A DNA stretch of 64,000 nucleotides from assembly GCA_009760855.2 (NCBI GenBank), contig WPIO01000014.1:3464501-3528500 (forward strand). Reading direction: 5' to 3'. Both the position numbers and the translations under genes were made by a program. The notes under the pieces are model-generated. The model was given only the letters and a program-made list of their open reading frames with translations, searched no databases and was not told the DNA's origin. Source of the DNA: Cristatella mucedo. Its lineage: Eukaryota > Bryozoa > Phylactolaemata > Cristatellidae. Below are positions 35,001-48,640 of this stretch, one piece after another (within the stretch, counting starts at the first letter, position 1; each line of letters begins with the position of its first letter).

Positions 35001-36295
35001 CAAGTTTTACTCATCCCTCAGAAAAAGGATTGTACGACCACTGCATTCCCAGTGAGTGGTACAACTACAACTACCCGGATGTTTTTCTAGTCTTTTCCAT
35101 CCCGTCAAACTTTGGTTAGACTAGCTTACGTTCTTCGCTGTAATGCCAACTAGTAACTTAACGTTGGGATGGTAGACAGAGGCAATTGACCTCTTTGCAG
35201 CAGCATGCAGCTATCTGTTACTCATCTGAAAGCTGCTAGCAGCACTGCTTAGCTTAATTGTCTTTTGTTGGCACTTCCTTTGTAAGCCCCAGCTAGGGTG
35301 AATTACGATCACTTTAAAAATGTGGCTGACAGGACAGCCTGTTCTTTATAGTACTTTGAGCTCGCTATAAGCTGTTTTATGTGCTGCAGAGAAAAGGGAA
35401 CCTGGTATGTATCTAAAGTCTTGCATATGACAAGAGCTGCCACATCTCTCTATGACACATGTCAAGCTTGCGCTTTCTTTTTCCTTCACTTAATGTCATG
35501 CGCAACTGTCACCTGGTAGTGCCTAACAAGAGCATGGCAATTGCACAAGCGTATAGATACATTTAATGTTACAATGAGCATCTAGAAATTTTTATTTGCT
35601 GAAAGACCACACAAATCTCACGAGGAAATAGCAACCAGGTGGATTTTTCTGGTCCTTGCTGATATATTTTTGCATTCCCGAGTTTCGTCAGGCTGTATAA
35701 ACTCACCATTTTCATGCCTTGCACAAATTGGCTGTGATCACATTTATACTTTACCCTGCTCACAGATATCCTCGTATCAATCGTCGTTGCTGTGTGCTTC
35801 ATCCTTTGGTTTTGTACAGCTGCAATGCTCTCGAAGCCGCTACGTATGCAACCCATATGCACTTGCTTACCACGTTGCAGTAACTGGCTATGCAGGCCAC
35901 GTAACCATGTCAAACCAAGCAGATACTAGTGTCTGGTGATGACTAGGTAGATACTGCCACTGCTAGGGCAGCTGAGTACAAGGCAGAGAGACACAAGGAG
36001 ACCTGGCCATTTGATCGCTTGTAGATTGCCCAGCATGCTGCAGTCATGCTTTCAGAATAAATCGACCGATGGTTTCTCTTGTATTTACTAGCTCGCCGTG
36101 GTCTCAGCATGATATTTTGGTCACTAACTTCACTTCAAGATCGTGCAAGTATAAATTAGATTTAGGTGACAGTTAGGTCTTATACATCTGTCAGCATATG
36201 GATCGATGCAGCTTGTACTTAAAAATGGAGATTTAGTTTGCATACTGGTTAGCTGATTCAACATTCTCATTTGTATGGTGGCTAAAGAGCATCCC
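32041..36295. other. Long stretch without recognisable gene
   Basis: Contains a 33-bp direct duplication at 32588-32653 and a pyrimidine-rich block at about 32930-33050. One possible splice donor (CTCGAGGTAAGT) lies at about 32534. Several short open frames (for example 33227-33466, 34875-35090) carry no recognisable domain. No LINE, SINE or LTR signature was noticed. Confidence 0.35.
32588..32653 (+). repeat. Tandem 33-bp duplication
   Basis: CACGAATAGAGCATTGCAAG plus AAGGCCTGGATCA is repeated at once with one change (CTGG to CTAG). Because the unit is divisible by three, the frame that covers it repeats the same eleven residues. Confidence 0.95.
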
Positions 36296-36395
36296 CGACT
36301 TGCAGATGGCTACAAAGGATCGCCTACTGCAAGACGTGAACCCACGACTCGAGTCATGAAGAGCTTGAACCTTACCACTGGGCTAAGACTCGGAG
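36296..36395 (-). mobile_element. tRNA-derived SINE-1 copy
   Basis: Reverse strand has an A-box-like TAGCCCAGTGGTAAGG and a B-box-like GTGGGTTCACGTC, followed by AGTAGGCGATCCTTTGTAGC and CATCTGCAAG. The same tail (GGCGATCCTTTATCGCCACT) is in the copy at 63046. The B box is mutated. Confidence 0.7.
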
Positions 36396-37000
36396 CCTAA
36401 ATGAATCGTGCAGTGCACGAATGTCGATGTAGACTTCATCAAGTAGTCATCTAAAACTGAGTGTTTCTACACTAATGCATAGCAACTTACCTATTAATAT
36501 CCTCTGGTAGAAGGATGGTCTGGTAGCAAGTCATTCATGGATTGTTATCTTTGGATTGAATCCCATTACTCGACAATGAATGCCAAACTTTGAACCTATT
36601 ATGTACCTGTGATGTTAAATGTGCCGTCTGTAGTCTCTACATGTCTTTCAGTATCGAACGTCATCAGCTTAATAGGGGAACATTTTCCCAAGGAATTACA
36701 GGTACATTTGTGCTAAAAAGTGTTTAACGAAAATACATTTTCAAATGTATACCTGTACCTACATTTATGGTACCAAATGTATAAGTATACCCATACCAAA
36801 TGGTAATCGGTGTGGTAACCTGTATAGTAACCTTCGGCAGAATGTAAATCCATAATAGGCCCTGAAGGTTTCATCGCACGATAAGAATGGCCGAAATCAT
36901 GCGTTCGAAGTTGGATCAATGCTCCTTTAAATGCCGGAGGCACCAGCCCTTTTAGCTGCATAGTGTGATCCAATGAAAAACGTGCAATTGTCCAGTGTTA

Positions 37001-37060
37001 ACACCCGGCCCAGGTCATGAACACCTGGCCCAGGTCATGAACACCCAGCCCAGGTCAAGC
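37001..37060 (+). repeat. Three tandem 20-bp units upstream of the zinc-finger gene
   Basis: ACACCCGGCCCAGGTCATGA, then the same with CTGG, then a copy with CCAG and a changed end. The unit contains AGGTCA, a nuclear-receptor half-site sequence, 20 bp apart each time. That resemblance may be chance. The block lies about 240 bp before the proposed start codon. Confidence 0.85.
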
Positions 37061-37301
37061 CCCTGAATGCATATTGCCTTTTGTCATAAATGGAAATGTG
37101 CTAATCCGTAAACGAGGCACAGCTAGTGCAACAAGGTTTCACCATTGCTTTGTGCTGGCACAGGAGTGCGCCCACGAATGACTTACGCAGGGGGTGGACG
37201 GTGACCCTTCTTTGCTGCCACACCCCATCGCAATCCCTGCTTAGTGGCTGCACGTCTACAGGGCTAGTGGATCGGACACCTGCTCTCAGTTCTCGTTTGC
37301 C

Positions 37302-38354
37302 ATGACATTGTGTGGTGGCGGCTGCGGCCCTTTTGCTAATTTCCTCGCTACGCCGAGCAGCTTTGGCAAGGAAAGTTGGTATTCCTGGGACAAGATGCCA
37401 TCTTTTGTGGACGCTGCAGAACATCCTGCCACCAGATGCTCTTCTGACATGGCAGCCCGGGATCCTCTGCCGCAGCACTCGGCAGAGACCGCCTGCGGTG
37501 AGGGCGCCTCGGCTGGCGTTGCCTCTCCAGTGCGCAGACAGAAGAGAGTCACGCAGACGAAGAGACACCCGAACGTGTTCTTGAAGCACAAGCTGAAGTA
37601 CAAGAAAAAGTCGTCCACCCAGGAGGACAGCAGCTGCAGCTCGACCGAGAGCGAGCGGTCGACGCCCACTTCCCGCCCGCAGCCGCCGGTCACCTGCGTG
37701 CCCGCAGCCACGGCAGACAGCCGCTGCTGCTGCTGCTCGGCCGAGCTGTGCCAACGCGGCTCCACGCTGGCCCAATCCGGACGAGGCTCGGAGACTTGGC
37801 TGCCTGCTGATCCAGTGGGCGCTGTGCCACTGCTGCCCGCTGCTGTGGCCGCACCGCCGCTGCACAGCAGCAGCAGTGTAACGTCAGTCCAAGCGGCATC
37901 CGGCGATCCCCGGTCTTCAAATTTTTTCAATTCGATACCGTCAGTTTCTTCGTCGCTGTCGTCTGCGTCGTCGCGAAGCTTGGGTGCGAGCGCCGAGAAG
38001 GAGGGCAGCGACTCGAGCGACTCGCTGGTGTCGGTCAAAGCCACGCAGTGCAGCCTCGAGAAGGAGGCCAGTGACTCGAGCGACTCGCTCGCCTCGGGCG
38101 CTTCTGCCACTCGCAAGAGCATCAAGAAGCTGATCAGAAACAAGTACGACATATTTCGGCGCCATAAGCTCAAGTACCGGCGCCTGCTCGGCAAGAGCGA
38201 CCGCCGCGCAGACCTGCCGCTAGACCGTGCCGGAGGTGGCAGCAGCAGCTGCAGCAACGGCCGTGACAGCGCTTCTGGCTCACTCGTGGCTGCTCGATGC
38301 CCGGCCAACGATGGCAGAGACGATTCGGCTAGCCGGTGCGGCGGAAGCAGTGGT

Positions 38355-38388
<34 letters not shown>

Positions 38389-41300
38389 GTTGCTCTTCGG
38401 CCGGCTCGGCAGCCAGTGCTGTGGGGGAGGGCGGTCACCACCCGGTCACCACCGCCCATCTTCCCGGTCCACGCGGTCTGCCGCACAATCCCCTGCTGCA
38501 CTCGAGCAGTGACGGCAGCCGGAGCAGCAGCAGCAGCAGCCTGCAGTCGTCGTCCTCGTCGGCTCGATCGTCACGCGACACCGGGTTCGTCGACAAGGGC
38601 CGCGAGCGTGAGCGGCGGCGGCGGAGGCGCACCTCGCCTGCCGTCATCAACCGCGTTGTGCCGCTCATGGTGATGATGCAGAGGCAGACGGTGGCGTGCG
38701 ACGCTGGCAGCGCCACGCTCATGTTCAAGTGCAACATGTGCAACATGTTCTCAACCACGATGCAGAACGTGCTGGCACACATTAGCGAGCACCATGCAAC
38801 GGCGCAATACTGCTTCGACTGTGAGTCGTTCTTCCCCGATTCTCAATCGCTCGACAGCCACCTAGCGGTAGGATGCCAGGGTGGCTGCAGCGTCAGCCGC
38901 ACCGGCTCCGACGCTGCACTGCCGGACGAGGGCAGCGAATCGCAGCCGTCGCCGTCGCCGCCACCATCTTTGGGCTTCTGCAGGAAGGCTGCCGCCCTGG
39001 CAACAGCTGGAGCCAAACCGCTGGCAGGAGGCGCCGGAGGAGGGAGAGGAGGAGGAGGAAGGGGAGGAAGCAGCGTGAGCAGCGTTGGCTGCCTCTCTGA
39101 GGCCTCACCGTCCTTGGCCACTCGATGCAGTGAAGGTGGCAGCGGCGTGCCGAGCAGCTGCACCACAGTCGAGAGGTCCACAGAGAGTCGGCCGCGGCTG
39201 CTGCGGTCACAGTCGCTGCAGCCACAGCTTCCGGAATGCCCGCAGGGCAACGAGCGTGGCGGCTCGGCAGACGTCAGCAGCCACCGTTCCGATCCTTTAG
39301 TGTCGCTCTGCTCCACCGCTTCTCTGCCTTCCGGCAGCAGCGCTCCTGGCACCACTGAGTCCTTGTCGTCGTCGGTGACCGTGGCATCGTCGGCGCCATC
39401 GTGCGGCAGCAGCTCCGGGCGCCATGCGATCGCCGAAGTCGCTAGCGATGCCGGCAAGGAGCACCGCTGCCGACTGTGTAGCAAGGAGTTCCTCGGCTTG
39501 TGCTACCTTAAGCGCCACATGCGCTCTCACACTGGCGAGAAGATCTGCTTCTGCCCAACGTGCCACCGCGGCTTTAGCGAGTGGCGCAACCTTCGAAATC
39601 ACATCGCTCGCTTCCACGGCAGTGGTGACTGCGGCAGCGACCTGATGGCACCGGCCGCCAGCCGTTCTGCGAGCAGCGATGGCGGCAGCTGCAGAGCTTC
39701 GTCGGCGTCCACCAGTGGCTTATCCGAGGCCCAGCCTGGAGAGCCGTTTGCCGGCTCCAGCTCTGCCGGCAGCGTCGAGGAGGCGATGGAGGATGCAGAG
39801 CCCCTTTTATCCTGCTCCATTGAGCCGACGACAGACAGCACCGCTGACCCGGACGCGGACGGAGGCGACCCGCTGCATTACTCGACCATGCATTTGGGCT
39901 CCACATCGTCCAGGTAAGTTGCCGCATCGCCAGACACGCCTGCGCACTCGTGCCGGAAGTATGCATTCATCCACAAGCCGCTAGTAGCTTTGCAGCTGTT
40001 CAGTGCTTCTGTTGGCCGTCGGTTGCAGGCTGGAGCTAAATAGTGACGAGACGTTTCGCAAGAAAGCGCTCACGCCTCACAATTGCGTTGGTGGCCTCAG
40101 GCGCACTTACCATTGCGAGCCGTGCAGTAAGGACTTTGTCACCAAGTTTGCGATGCAGCGACACCTGGATTTCCATGCAGGTTAGCTGGGCTACCGAAGT
40201 GCTTGGAAACTCTGAATCCTTGACATTTGCAGGCCACAGTACGGTGCCTGAAGTATAATAATAATAATAATGGTCATTAAAAAATAATAATGAAACTTTT
40301 GTATAGTGCCCCCATTCTATCCAGGTGCTTTATAACTCGTTGCAAGAAAAGCAATAACCAAGAGTGGATGACAGCAAGGTATCATGCTGAGGCTAGCATG
40401 CGAGAGTAGCCAACATGCTAAAGGGGAGCTGAGAAGGTTTTTGATGCTAGAAGGTATGAAAGGATCAAAGTACAATTACTGCTGTGTGTCTCGGGAATTG
40501 CTGTGCCTCTATCCCTCGGAGAACGTGTCTGAAGTTCACATACTCCCGAAGCCTGCAACCCACAAGCGACTGATGTCACCATACCCACTGACTTGACGAG
40601 ATAAAATAGAGCAAAAACCCCTAGCTTAATCTTCACAGCATTTGCTCCGTCTTTGTGAGTTTTCTAATATTGCTGAAATTGCTTATTCTATCATATACCA
40701 GCTGTCGTGCTGCCTTTCAGCACCTATAAAGCAACTTCGGTTTTTTGGGTGCGATGCAAGTGATATAATTGTTGTTATTACATTAAGATTGTGTCTTGGT
40801 GGTCCCAACTATTTGATAAATGTCATTTAGCTCCTGCTACGTCATACCTAATATTATCTTTATCTGAGGTTGCCTCATTTACTTGATGCACTCGCTGTTC
40901 ATATTGGGAAGTATTGCTTTTAAAGAAATTCAAACGAAGCAGTCAATGTGGAATATCGTTTGTAAGTTTTCTTATGCCCAATTGGTCATGGCTATTAGAA
41001 GGTTTACAGTTTTGCACTTCACTTTTCAACCCTGATATCTTTTGTGACTGTTACAAGGTGAGAATGACTTTATTTTATCATACCGTTCATTTAGCAGAAA
41101 TATTTTTGCTCCTAAAGCAGTGCCTTTTTGAAGCCTAATGAGGTCTAAAAATAAGTACAAGTGAAGGTCTATGAGGTGTAGCCAGGAGGTAAATGATTCC
41201 CGATCGTAAGATTTTAGCGACAGGTACTGACCGTTTTTTCTTATCTTACATATTATTAAATCAGATTTTTCTTGCACCCCACCATTTTGTTTTAAAGGTT

Positions 41301-42500
41301 AATCTAATGATCCTATTGCTTGCTGAAGACCTTCATAGGAGAGTCTCCTATGTAGCCTGTCCTCAACCCGTTACCGTGATTAATCCACCACCATCCTAGA
41401 TACATGCTGCTAGCAGTTGTCCCAAGACCAGGCTATTCTGACAGCACTGACTATGCACAAAGCAATTTGTGAATAATAGCCTGTTACACAGCAATGCGTT
41501 TAGAATATATCATCCGGATTTCACGGCGTTTTGCTTACACGTTCTATAGAAAATGGACTTCTCAAGTTCTACCTACTCGCTGGCTAGCCTTGCTCACTTG
41601 CAGTTCATTCCAGACAAAATGGCCTGGCCTGCAAAGTACTGTGTAAGAAGAACAGCCAGTAGGTTGGACTAGCCAGCGATTATTCTGAGCTTTTTTAGTC
41701 CATGTTCAATGGACTGCGTAAGCAGTATGCAGTAAAATTTTGATGGTAGTTGTGTGCTGTGCTGTTTTATATTCAATGACTACAGAACCTTTTCACCGTA
41801 GCATATTTCTAGCCCGGAAAGTATATTGCAGTGTATCCCTGTCATTCGTATGATGCTATGTTCACTGTAACCTGATTTATTAAGCCAGCTCTTAAGCTTG
41901 TCATCAGAGAGGTACTCATTTTTAAGTTGTCAAAACCTTCAGGGTCTCCAGGGTTAAACTCTTCCTGACGTCCGAGTCGTACTATTTGTCGAACTAGTCG
42001 ATGCAGGTCCATTTTCTTTTATTGCTTTTGTTGCGTTTACAGACAAGAGACCGTTTCATTGCGACATGTGTTCCTACAAGTCAAAGACAAAGCCTCAGCT
42101 GAAAGTCCACCAAATGCGCCACAAAGGTAAGTGCCATTAAAGAGGACCTAGGTCACTGCAGATATCTATGAGCTTCATTTGCTTAAAACTCGAGTTAGTT
42201 TTCGTATTTTTTTAGGGAATATTTGTTAGTAATTGTTAGTTGGTATCATGGTTCTGTGATGCAATACATACTGCTGACTACTGGCTGCATTGTCAAGTGG
42301 TTTTGACTCCTGGCTCATATGTCATGAACTGCAGCTTGCCGTTAGATCCAAAGTATTATGCAATTTTTTTTGCAGGACAAAAAGTGTATCATTGCGATTT
42401 GTGTAATTATGACTGTGTCACTCATTCTGACCTGAATCGTCACTGCAAGTCGATGTCGCATAAGAGTCGCCACGGCAGCAGCACGGTGTCATCTTCGTGA
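37302..42500 (+). CDS. Serine-rich C2H2 zinc-finger protein, four exons
   Basis: Exons are 37302-39913, 40029-40180, 42043-42126 and 42376-42500, all with GT-AG borders and agreeing phases, giving about 990 residues. Fingers: FKCNMCNMF (residue ~475), YCFDCESFF (~503, irregular), HRCRLCSKEF with RHMRSHTGEK (~721), CFCPTCHRGF (~750), YHCEPCSKDF (exon 2), FHCDMCSYKS (exon 3) and YHCDLCNYDC with NRHCKSMSH (exon 4). The first 470 residues are disordered and S-rich, with a serine run near residue 350, and carry a twice-used basic motif HKLKYKK/HKLKYRR (residues 96 and 288). A nuclear DNA-binding role is likely by family. The first finger recalls ZFAT, but I do not assign orthology. The frame is open about 195 bp upstream of the ATG with no other ATG, so an upstream exon may join; an acceptor-like CTTTGTGCTGGCACAG ends near 37166. 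Intron 2 carries a LINE tail. Confidence 0.88.
40255..40355 (-). mobile_element. LINE-A or SINE tail in intron 2 of the zinc-finger gene
   Basis: ATA repeats at 40255-40272 are followed by a worn TATAGTGCCCCCATTCTATC and CAGGTGCTTTATAACTCGTT segment, which is the LINE-A terminus read backwards. It is too short and diverged to date or assign further. Confidence 0.55.
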
Positions 42501-43744
42501 ACGACTAAAAAATGTTCTTCTTGACATAGCCAATGTTTTCAGCTGGTGGTAGTGATTCAAGTCCTATTGTGGAAGATCATTTTCCAGATGGTCGGCATGT
42601 TTGTTGCTATCAGTGGTGATATATAATGGTTAGTTCACATTATATGGTGGCATATTGATTCATATTATCACGGAGTAGGAGATGCACTTTAAAGACTCTG
42701 CCAGTTATTTTGCAATGGTGCTATGGCCACTGCCCCTTTCCCCTCTGCTACCAAGTCAGCTATATTTCCAGACAGGCAGGCTGGCCGGTCAGGGACCACT
42801 AAATTACTTACTGCCCACTATAACTCTATTGCGGACATGATGGGTCTATATGCCAAAATCTTCTCGGGAGTCTTTATATGCATGCTGATGGAGCCTTCAT
42901 ATCAGCGAAGAGTCACCCACGGAGTGGACGCCGTACGATATCTGTCGGTCATACTCAGATCTATGTCCAATTCGGCAGATATCACATGGCGATAGTGACC
43001 GTCAGCTGTGACTAGTGGCGTATGCAATTTGTGTGACTGTTTGCAGCCTGTGATCCTATTGCTATTGTTCACAAAACATTAGTCGATCAGTCCATAACCT
43101 TCTCTGAGTCCTCCTCGATGTTTGCTTGTATAACAGTTGCAAAATCAGCGAGTGGTCTTGTAAGTTTTTCTGCTTGAAGCATGCAGTGTAAGCACTGGTA
43201 GCATATTCTTATTTGTGAACTTGGACATTTATGTATGAATCTGGACATTGCTTGCTTTATGTAGCAGATGATGGTCCGTGTTAACTGGTTCATTATATTT
43301 GGTTCAAAGGCCAGACTCATATTTTAACATTGTGTTATATTTTGCTCACTCTTCACCAGCCTCCTTAAATGTGATTTATTTAGCAATTCGTGAACACGGT
43401 GCCCGTGACCGTAGAAAAATGTGGACACCGTAGTTCCAGGTAGCGGCCCGGTTGAGAAAGGATGCCGAACTGGTAGGAACAGCTAAAACAACAAGAAGTT
43501 TGCAATAGTTAATACGTCATGGCAAGTGTAACTCTTAAAAATGTAACATTTTTATTTTGCTCCTTCAGCGTATGCTTGACGGCTGTATTCGATAACTGTA
43601 TAGAGTTGAAAGATTTGTATTAGATGCTGATTTACCCGAAAGATTTTTATTATATGCTGATTTACCAGAGTTATGAGTCCCGTGAAATTAGGTCAGCATC
43701 TGAATATGTTAGCTCAAAAATGCATATAAGCTGACTGTCCTTTG
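42501..43744. other. Downstream of the zinc-finger gene, no further gene seen
   Basis: Probably the 3' UTR at first; no polyadenylation signal stood out on reading. The rest, including the frame at 42723-42995, has no recognisable content. Confidence 0.35.
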
Positions 43745-44215
43745 AGGAGGACTTGATCGATCGTGTTCAGTCCGTATGGTGTGGTGGTCGCATCTCATTC
43801 AACTGACCAGTCACATGTGGTGTTCCACAAGGGTCCGTTATCGGGTCTTTTTCTGTTCTCTATTTACACTGAACATCTGGGGAAAGTGATTCGAACCCAT
43901 GCGATCGGCTATCACTTCTATGCACAGGTGAATCCCTGGTATAGTATAATTTACATCATAGACAATAACTAGATGTTCAATACCTTTGCTTAAATACGGT
44001 TGACGATGGAAACGTTTGCTTAGCAGGCCCTGGACTGTGTAACTCAGTTCCACAATTCTTACTCAACGACAACTCTCCTGCTGCCTACTCCTGAACATCC
44101 TTTTCAGCTTTGTGATTTCATCCTATTCACTTCCTCGACTGACCGTTTGACTCTGATATGTTTCTCACTTTCTCTTTCATAAGTGAGATGAAGTTTATTA
44201 TCTAACGTATGTGCA
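43745..44215 (+). mobile_element. LINE-B fragment, internally deleted
   Basis: The frame near 43800-43930 encodes a damaged version of the palm (GPLSGLFLFSIYTEHLGKVI then THAIGYHFYA), matching LINE-B at GKVIKAHGIGYHFYADD. The sequence then jumps to the C-terminus and 3' UTR (GTTTCTCACTTTCTCTTTCA at about 44160). The catalytic aspartates and the thumb region are missing. Confidence 0.75.
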
Positions 44216-45428
44216 CTGAAAGCCGCTTAGGCTCTGATTGGGCCCTCGACAACTTCATAGCACTCAGTACTTATGGCTTTGTTTAGTTACAGACTGCGAC
44301 ACATGACGTGGGGACATTCTTAACTAGATTTTCTCAACTTCACTGTAGTTGAAATGATTTTTCACCTAAGTTTCGCCATTATACTTCAATTGCCTGCAAG
44401 TGAGGTCGTGATTAGCTCTCGCCTTTGAACGTTTGACAAAAAGACATAAACAATTACGAGTATTTGTGATTTAATCAAGGTTTACACCAAGTGGGGTAGC
44501 TTCATGGGACTATACCCTTTTTCATACATATTAATTGGTCAAGATTTAAGTAATTCCGATTTTTGTCAGATGGTGAACGTATTTGCCGAAGTTAATTACT
44601 CGTGGATGGCCGTATATACTAAAGCCTCTACAAGGCTGCATTAGACACATCTCTCATATGTGAGTGAGCTTTTCGATGATAGAGATGCTACCGTCCCAGC
44701 TATTTAGGCAGGGTGCTAGGGGGCTTCACCCTCCCCTTCTTTAGGTGGTGGAGCGAAGCGAAACGCTGTAGGTGAGCTGCTGACTAAACCCACTCGCCGA
44801 AGCCTGCTAGCCCCTCATTGGCGACGGTCGAGCTCCCAGGTGTTACCTGACTTTTGAGTAAGTGGCTTTTCGGCGCCGTGCCCAAGGTACGAGGGTTTTC
44901 AGCTTTTTTTTTATAGGGAGTGATCGCAGTCTGTTATAGAGGCTCCAGAGTAAATTACGTTTTGAGAGTCCACCGATGTCACCAAGGCGGCTCTCCAGAA
45001 GTGAGATGTATGCATTTCTTTAGAGAAGACAAGAGTGCAGGAGCGGCATCCCGGGTCCTCGTACTTTAGTTTTGGAAGCCAAGAGAACCCTTTCGGGGCA
45101 ACACATTCGGCACAGTTTCGTCTTCATCAAATTCATTTTTGTAGATGGAGCTAAATAGACCTGCTTGGCAGCGTGCCTCTGGGGAGCGACTTCATGCTTT
45201 TTAAGATGAGTCTGGAAGCCACCGGGGCCGCGTCCCAAATGAGGTGCTATACCTATTTGGTTTAAGAGGGAGCTGAACAATCTTTCCGTGGTGATGCGAC
45301 ATCGGTCTGCAGGCTCAGGGTCCGTATAAAAGAGCAGACGACAAGGCTTCGAGGAAAGTTAAGAGGAGTTTCGGAAGGCACCCCTTGAGTGAATGCTCCA
45401 GTTTCCAGTATTCCACCTGGGGAGAGAT
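44216..45428. other. Stretch without recognisable gene
   Basis: A minus-strand frame at 45280-45020 contains GGFQTHLKKHEVAPQRHA, faintly like a decayed zinc finger of a transposable element, but the cysteines are not in register. Nothing else was recognised. Confidence 0.3.
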
Positions 45429-46679
<1,251 letters not shown>

Positions 46680-46947
46680 TGCCTCTAACCAAGCTTGAAG
46701 CATTCAGAGACCATGCCTTTAGTTCGTACGTCCTCAGAGTATGCATCTCCCTGCAGACTGATGTCACGACGTCCCTGGACTCATGCCGTTTACAAAGAAG
46801 CTAGAAACTAGCGGTTCCCCTCTGGATTTGGTCCGTCTGTTTAATCTGTCCTTTCAGTATTTATGCGTGCTAACATTGTCCATGTTATCACCTAAAAGTG
46901 CCTAGAAAGAGACTCGAGATCTCTTAGAGACGCTATGCAAGTGTTTT
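46680..46947 (+). mobile_element. Degraded LINE-A 3' fragment
   Basis: TTCAGAGACCATGCCTTTAG marks the FGDHAFS codons. Later come a 3' UTR with TTTATGCGTGCTAACATTGT and the terminus TGCCTAGAAAGAGACTCGAG, without a clear tail. Confidence 0.7.
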
Positions 46948-47370
46948 ATATTCCTATTTCGATCCAAAGGACGCTTGCCATCGGCTGGCGCCGATAATTA
47001 AACCTAAGATTATACCTTCGGAAGGTGTCCATATCATTATTGAGAATGCTCCTACATTTACGGTCAACTGAGAGCAAGATTATTAGTCGCTAGTAAACAG
47101 ATAGTCAGCTCTACTCGAGCGTCAACTGAGGACGAGATTCTGGTCATGTAGGGTCCAATTGCTTGGGAATCATCGGTAGTTTAGGGAAATTAGTGACTTA
47201 CCGTTAACGTTCAATTTTGTTGATAGGCAAGAGTTAGTGGATTTACAATTGCCGACCTGCCCGTTGAATACGAGTACCCAGTGACAAATGAGCTGAGAAA
47301 ACTTAATACGCATACTTGTGTAATAATAAGACTTTTTAAATTACTATATGTACATATATAATAAATAAAC
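46948..47370. other. Stretch without recognisable gene
   Basis: No gene or repeat family was recognised. Confidence 0.35.
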
Positions 47371-47544
<174 letters not shown>

Positions 47545-47715
47545 CCAGGCTGGACAACAGTTCCTCTGTTTAAGTAGCTGCATGACTGCATAGTATGAGT
47601 AATAGGTTTCTGATTTCTCTGGTGATCCATTGATACGTTACGAACCATAAAAATTCTCAACAGTCATCAAATTTTTTAAATCTAAAAAATAGAGCTGCTA
47701 CTGAGAAGACAACAT

Positions 47716-47925
47716 AGTCTGAACGTAAAATTCTACGAACTATGAAAGATGTGTGTATGACTTTAGAATCCTAATCCAATCTTTAACTTTTCGACGATCT
47801 TGGGTTATTCATGACACAATAGTCTGAACGTAAAATTCTACGAACTATGAAAGATGTGTGTATGACTTTAGAATCCTAATCCAATCTTTAACTTTTCGAC
47901 GATCTTGGGTTATTCATGACACAAA
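47716..47925 (+). repeat. Perfect 105-bp tandem duplication
   Basis: The unit starting AGTCTGAACGTAAAATTCTA occurs at 47716-47820 and 47821-47925. The two copies are identical over 104 bases by reading, differing only in the last base. Such identity means a very recent event or an assembly artefact. Confidence 0.95.
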
Positions 47926-48285
47926 GCTCAGTCGCTTGCATTTTATTGGAAACACCACCCTTCGTCACCCTCCAACTTCGTATTAATGGCGGTAGAAAGG
48001 CATTCTCTGGAGTGCTTCGTGACGGTATGACAAGTTCATCCCATTTTTCTTTGAAAGAGGATTATTATAATTGGCTCCTTAGTTGGGCTACCAAGGTTAT
48101 TATAGACGGCTATGCAGACTCTATTGAACGGGCGGCCATCTGGAAGACAAACGCAGCTAGATCCAACCCGTCACTCCTCTCCCGAAGCATCTTAAAGATC
48201 ATGCTACCTTTAACATAGAAGTTTAGTTTAGGACTACGGGTCTCTCGATGCCTTAGGATCAAACGGACCAACAGTTTTAGTCATC

Positions 48286-48640
48286 TTAATAATTATAATA
48301 ATAATAACACTATTAATTATAGCACCCGCAGCGAACTCAAATCTCTTTCTAGGCATTTTATATTTGCTGCAAAGGAAGAATGAACAAATGGTTAGTGGTA
48401 GTATGCTCATTGATAGACAACAAGCGTAACGTGGTTAGTGGCGACATGCACACGGGTCAGCATGCAAATATGGTTAGTGGTAGCGTGGACAGTGTCAGCA
48501 CGCATAAAAACAAAGGACGAATCACATGGACCCACTAAATGCTGTGATAAATAGATGCGTTTTTAGTTTCTCTTTGAATGGACTGAAGTCAGGGGACGTC
48601 GTGATGCCAGTCAGAAGTGAGTTCTTTAAGATTTTAGGAT
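48286..48640 (-). mobile_element. LINE-A 3' fragment, 5' part decayed
   Basis: The tail (48286-48305), terminus, 3' UTR and the last codons of the reverse transcriptase are visible on the reverse strand, ending near GTGATGCCAGTCAGAAGTGA. Diverged compared with young copies. Confidence 0.82.

Noticed and set aside
37101-39966. Many long frames on both strands (up to 340 residues)
   Set aside because: They are shadows of the GC-rich zinc-finger exon in other frames; none has a domain and the sense frame has correct fingers and splice sites.
45020-45280. A zinc-finger-like minus-strand frame
   Set aside because: Only one histidine pair is in place and the cysteines are out of register.
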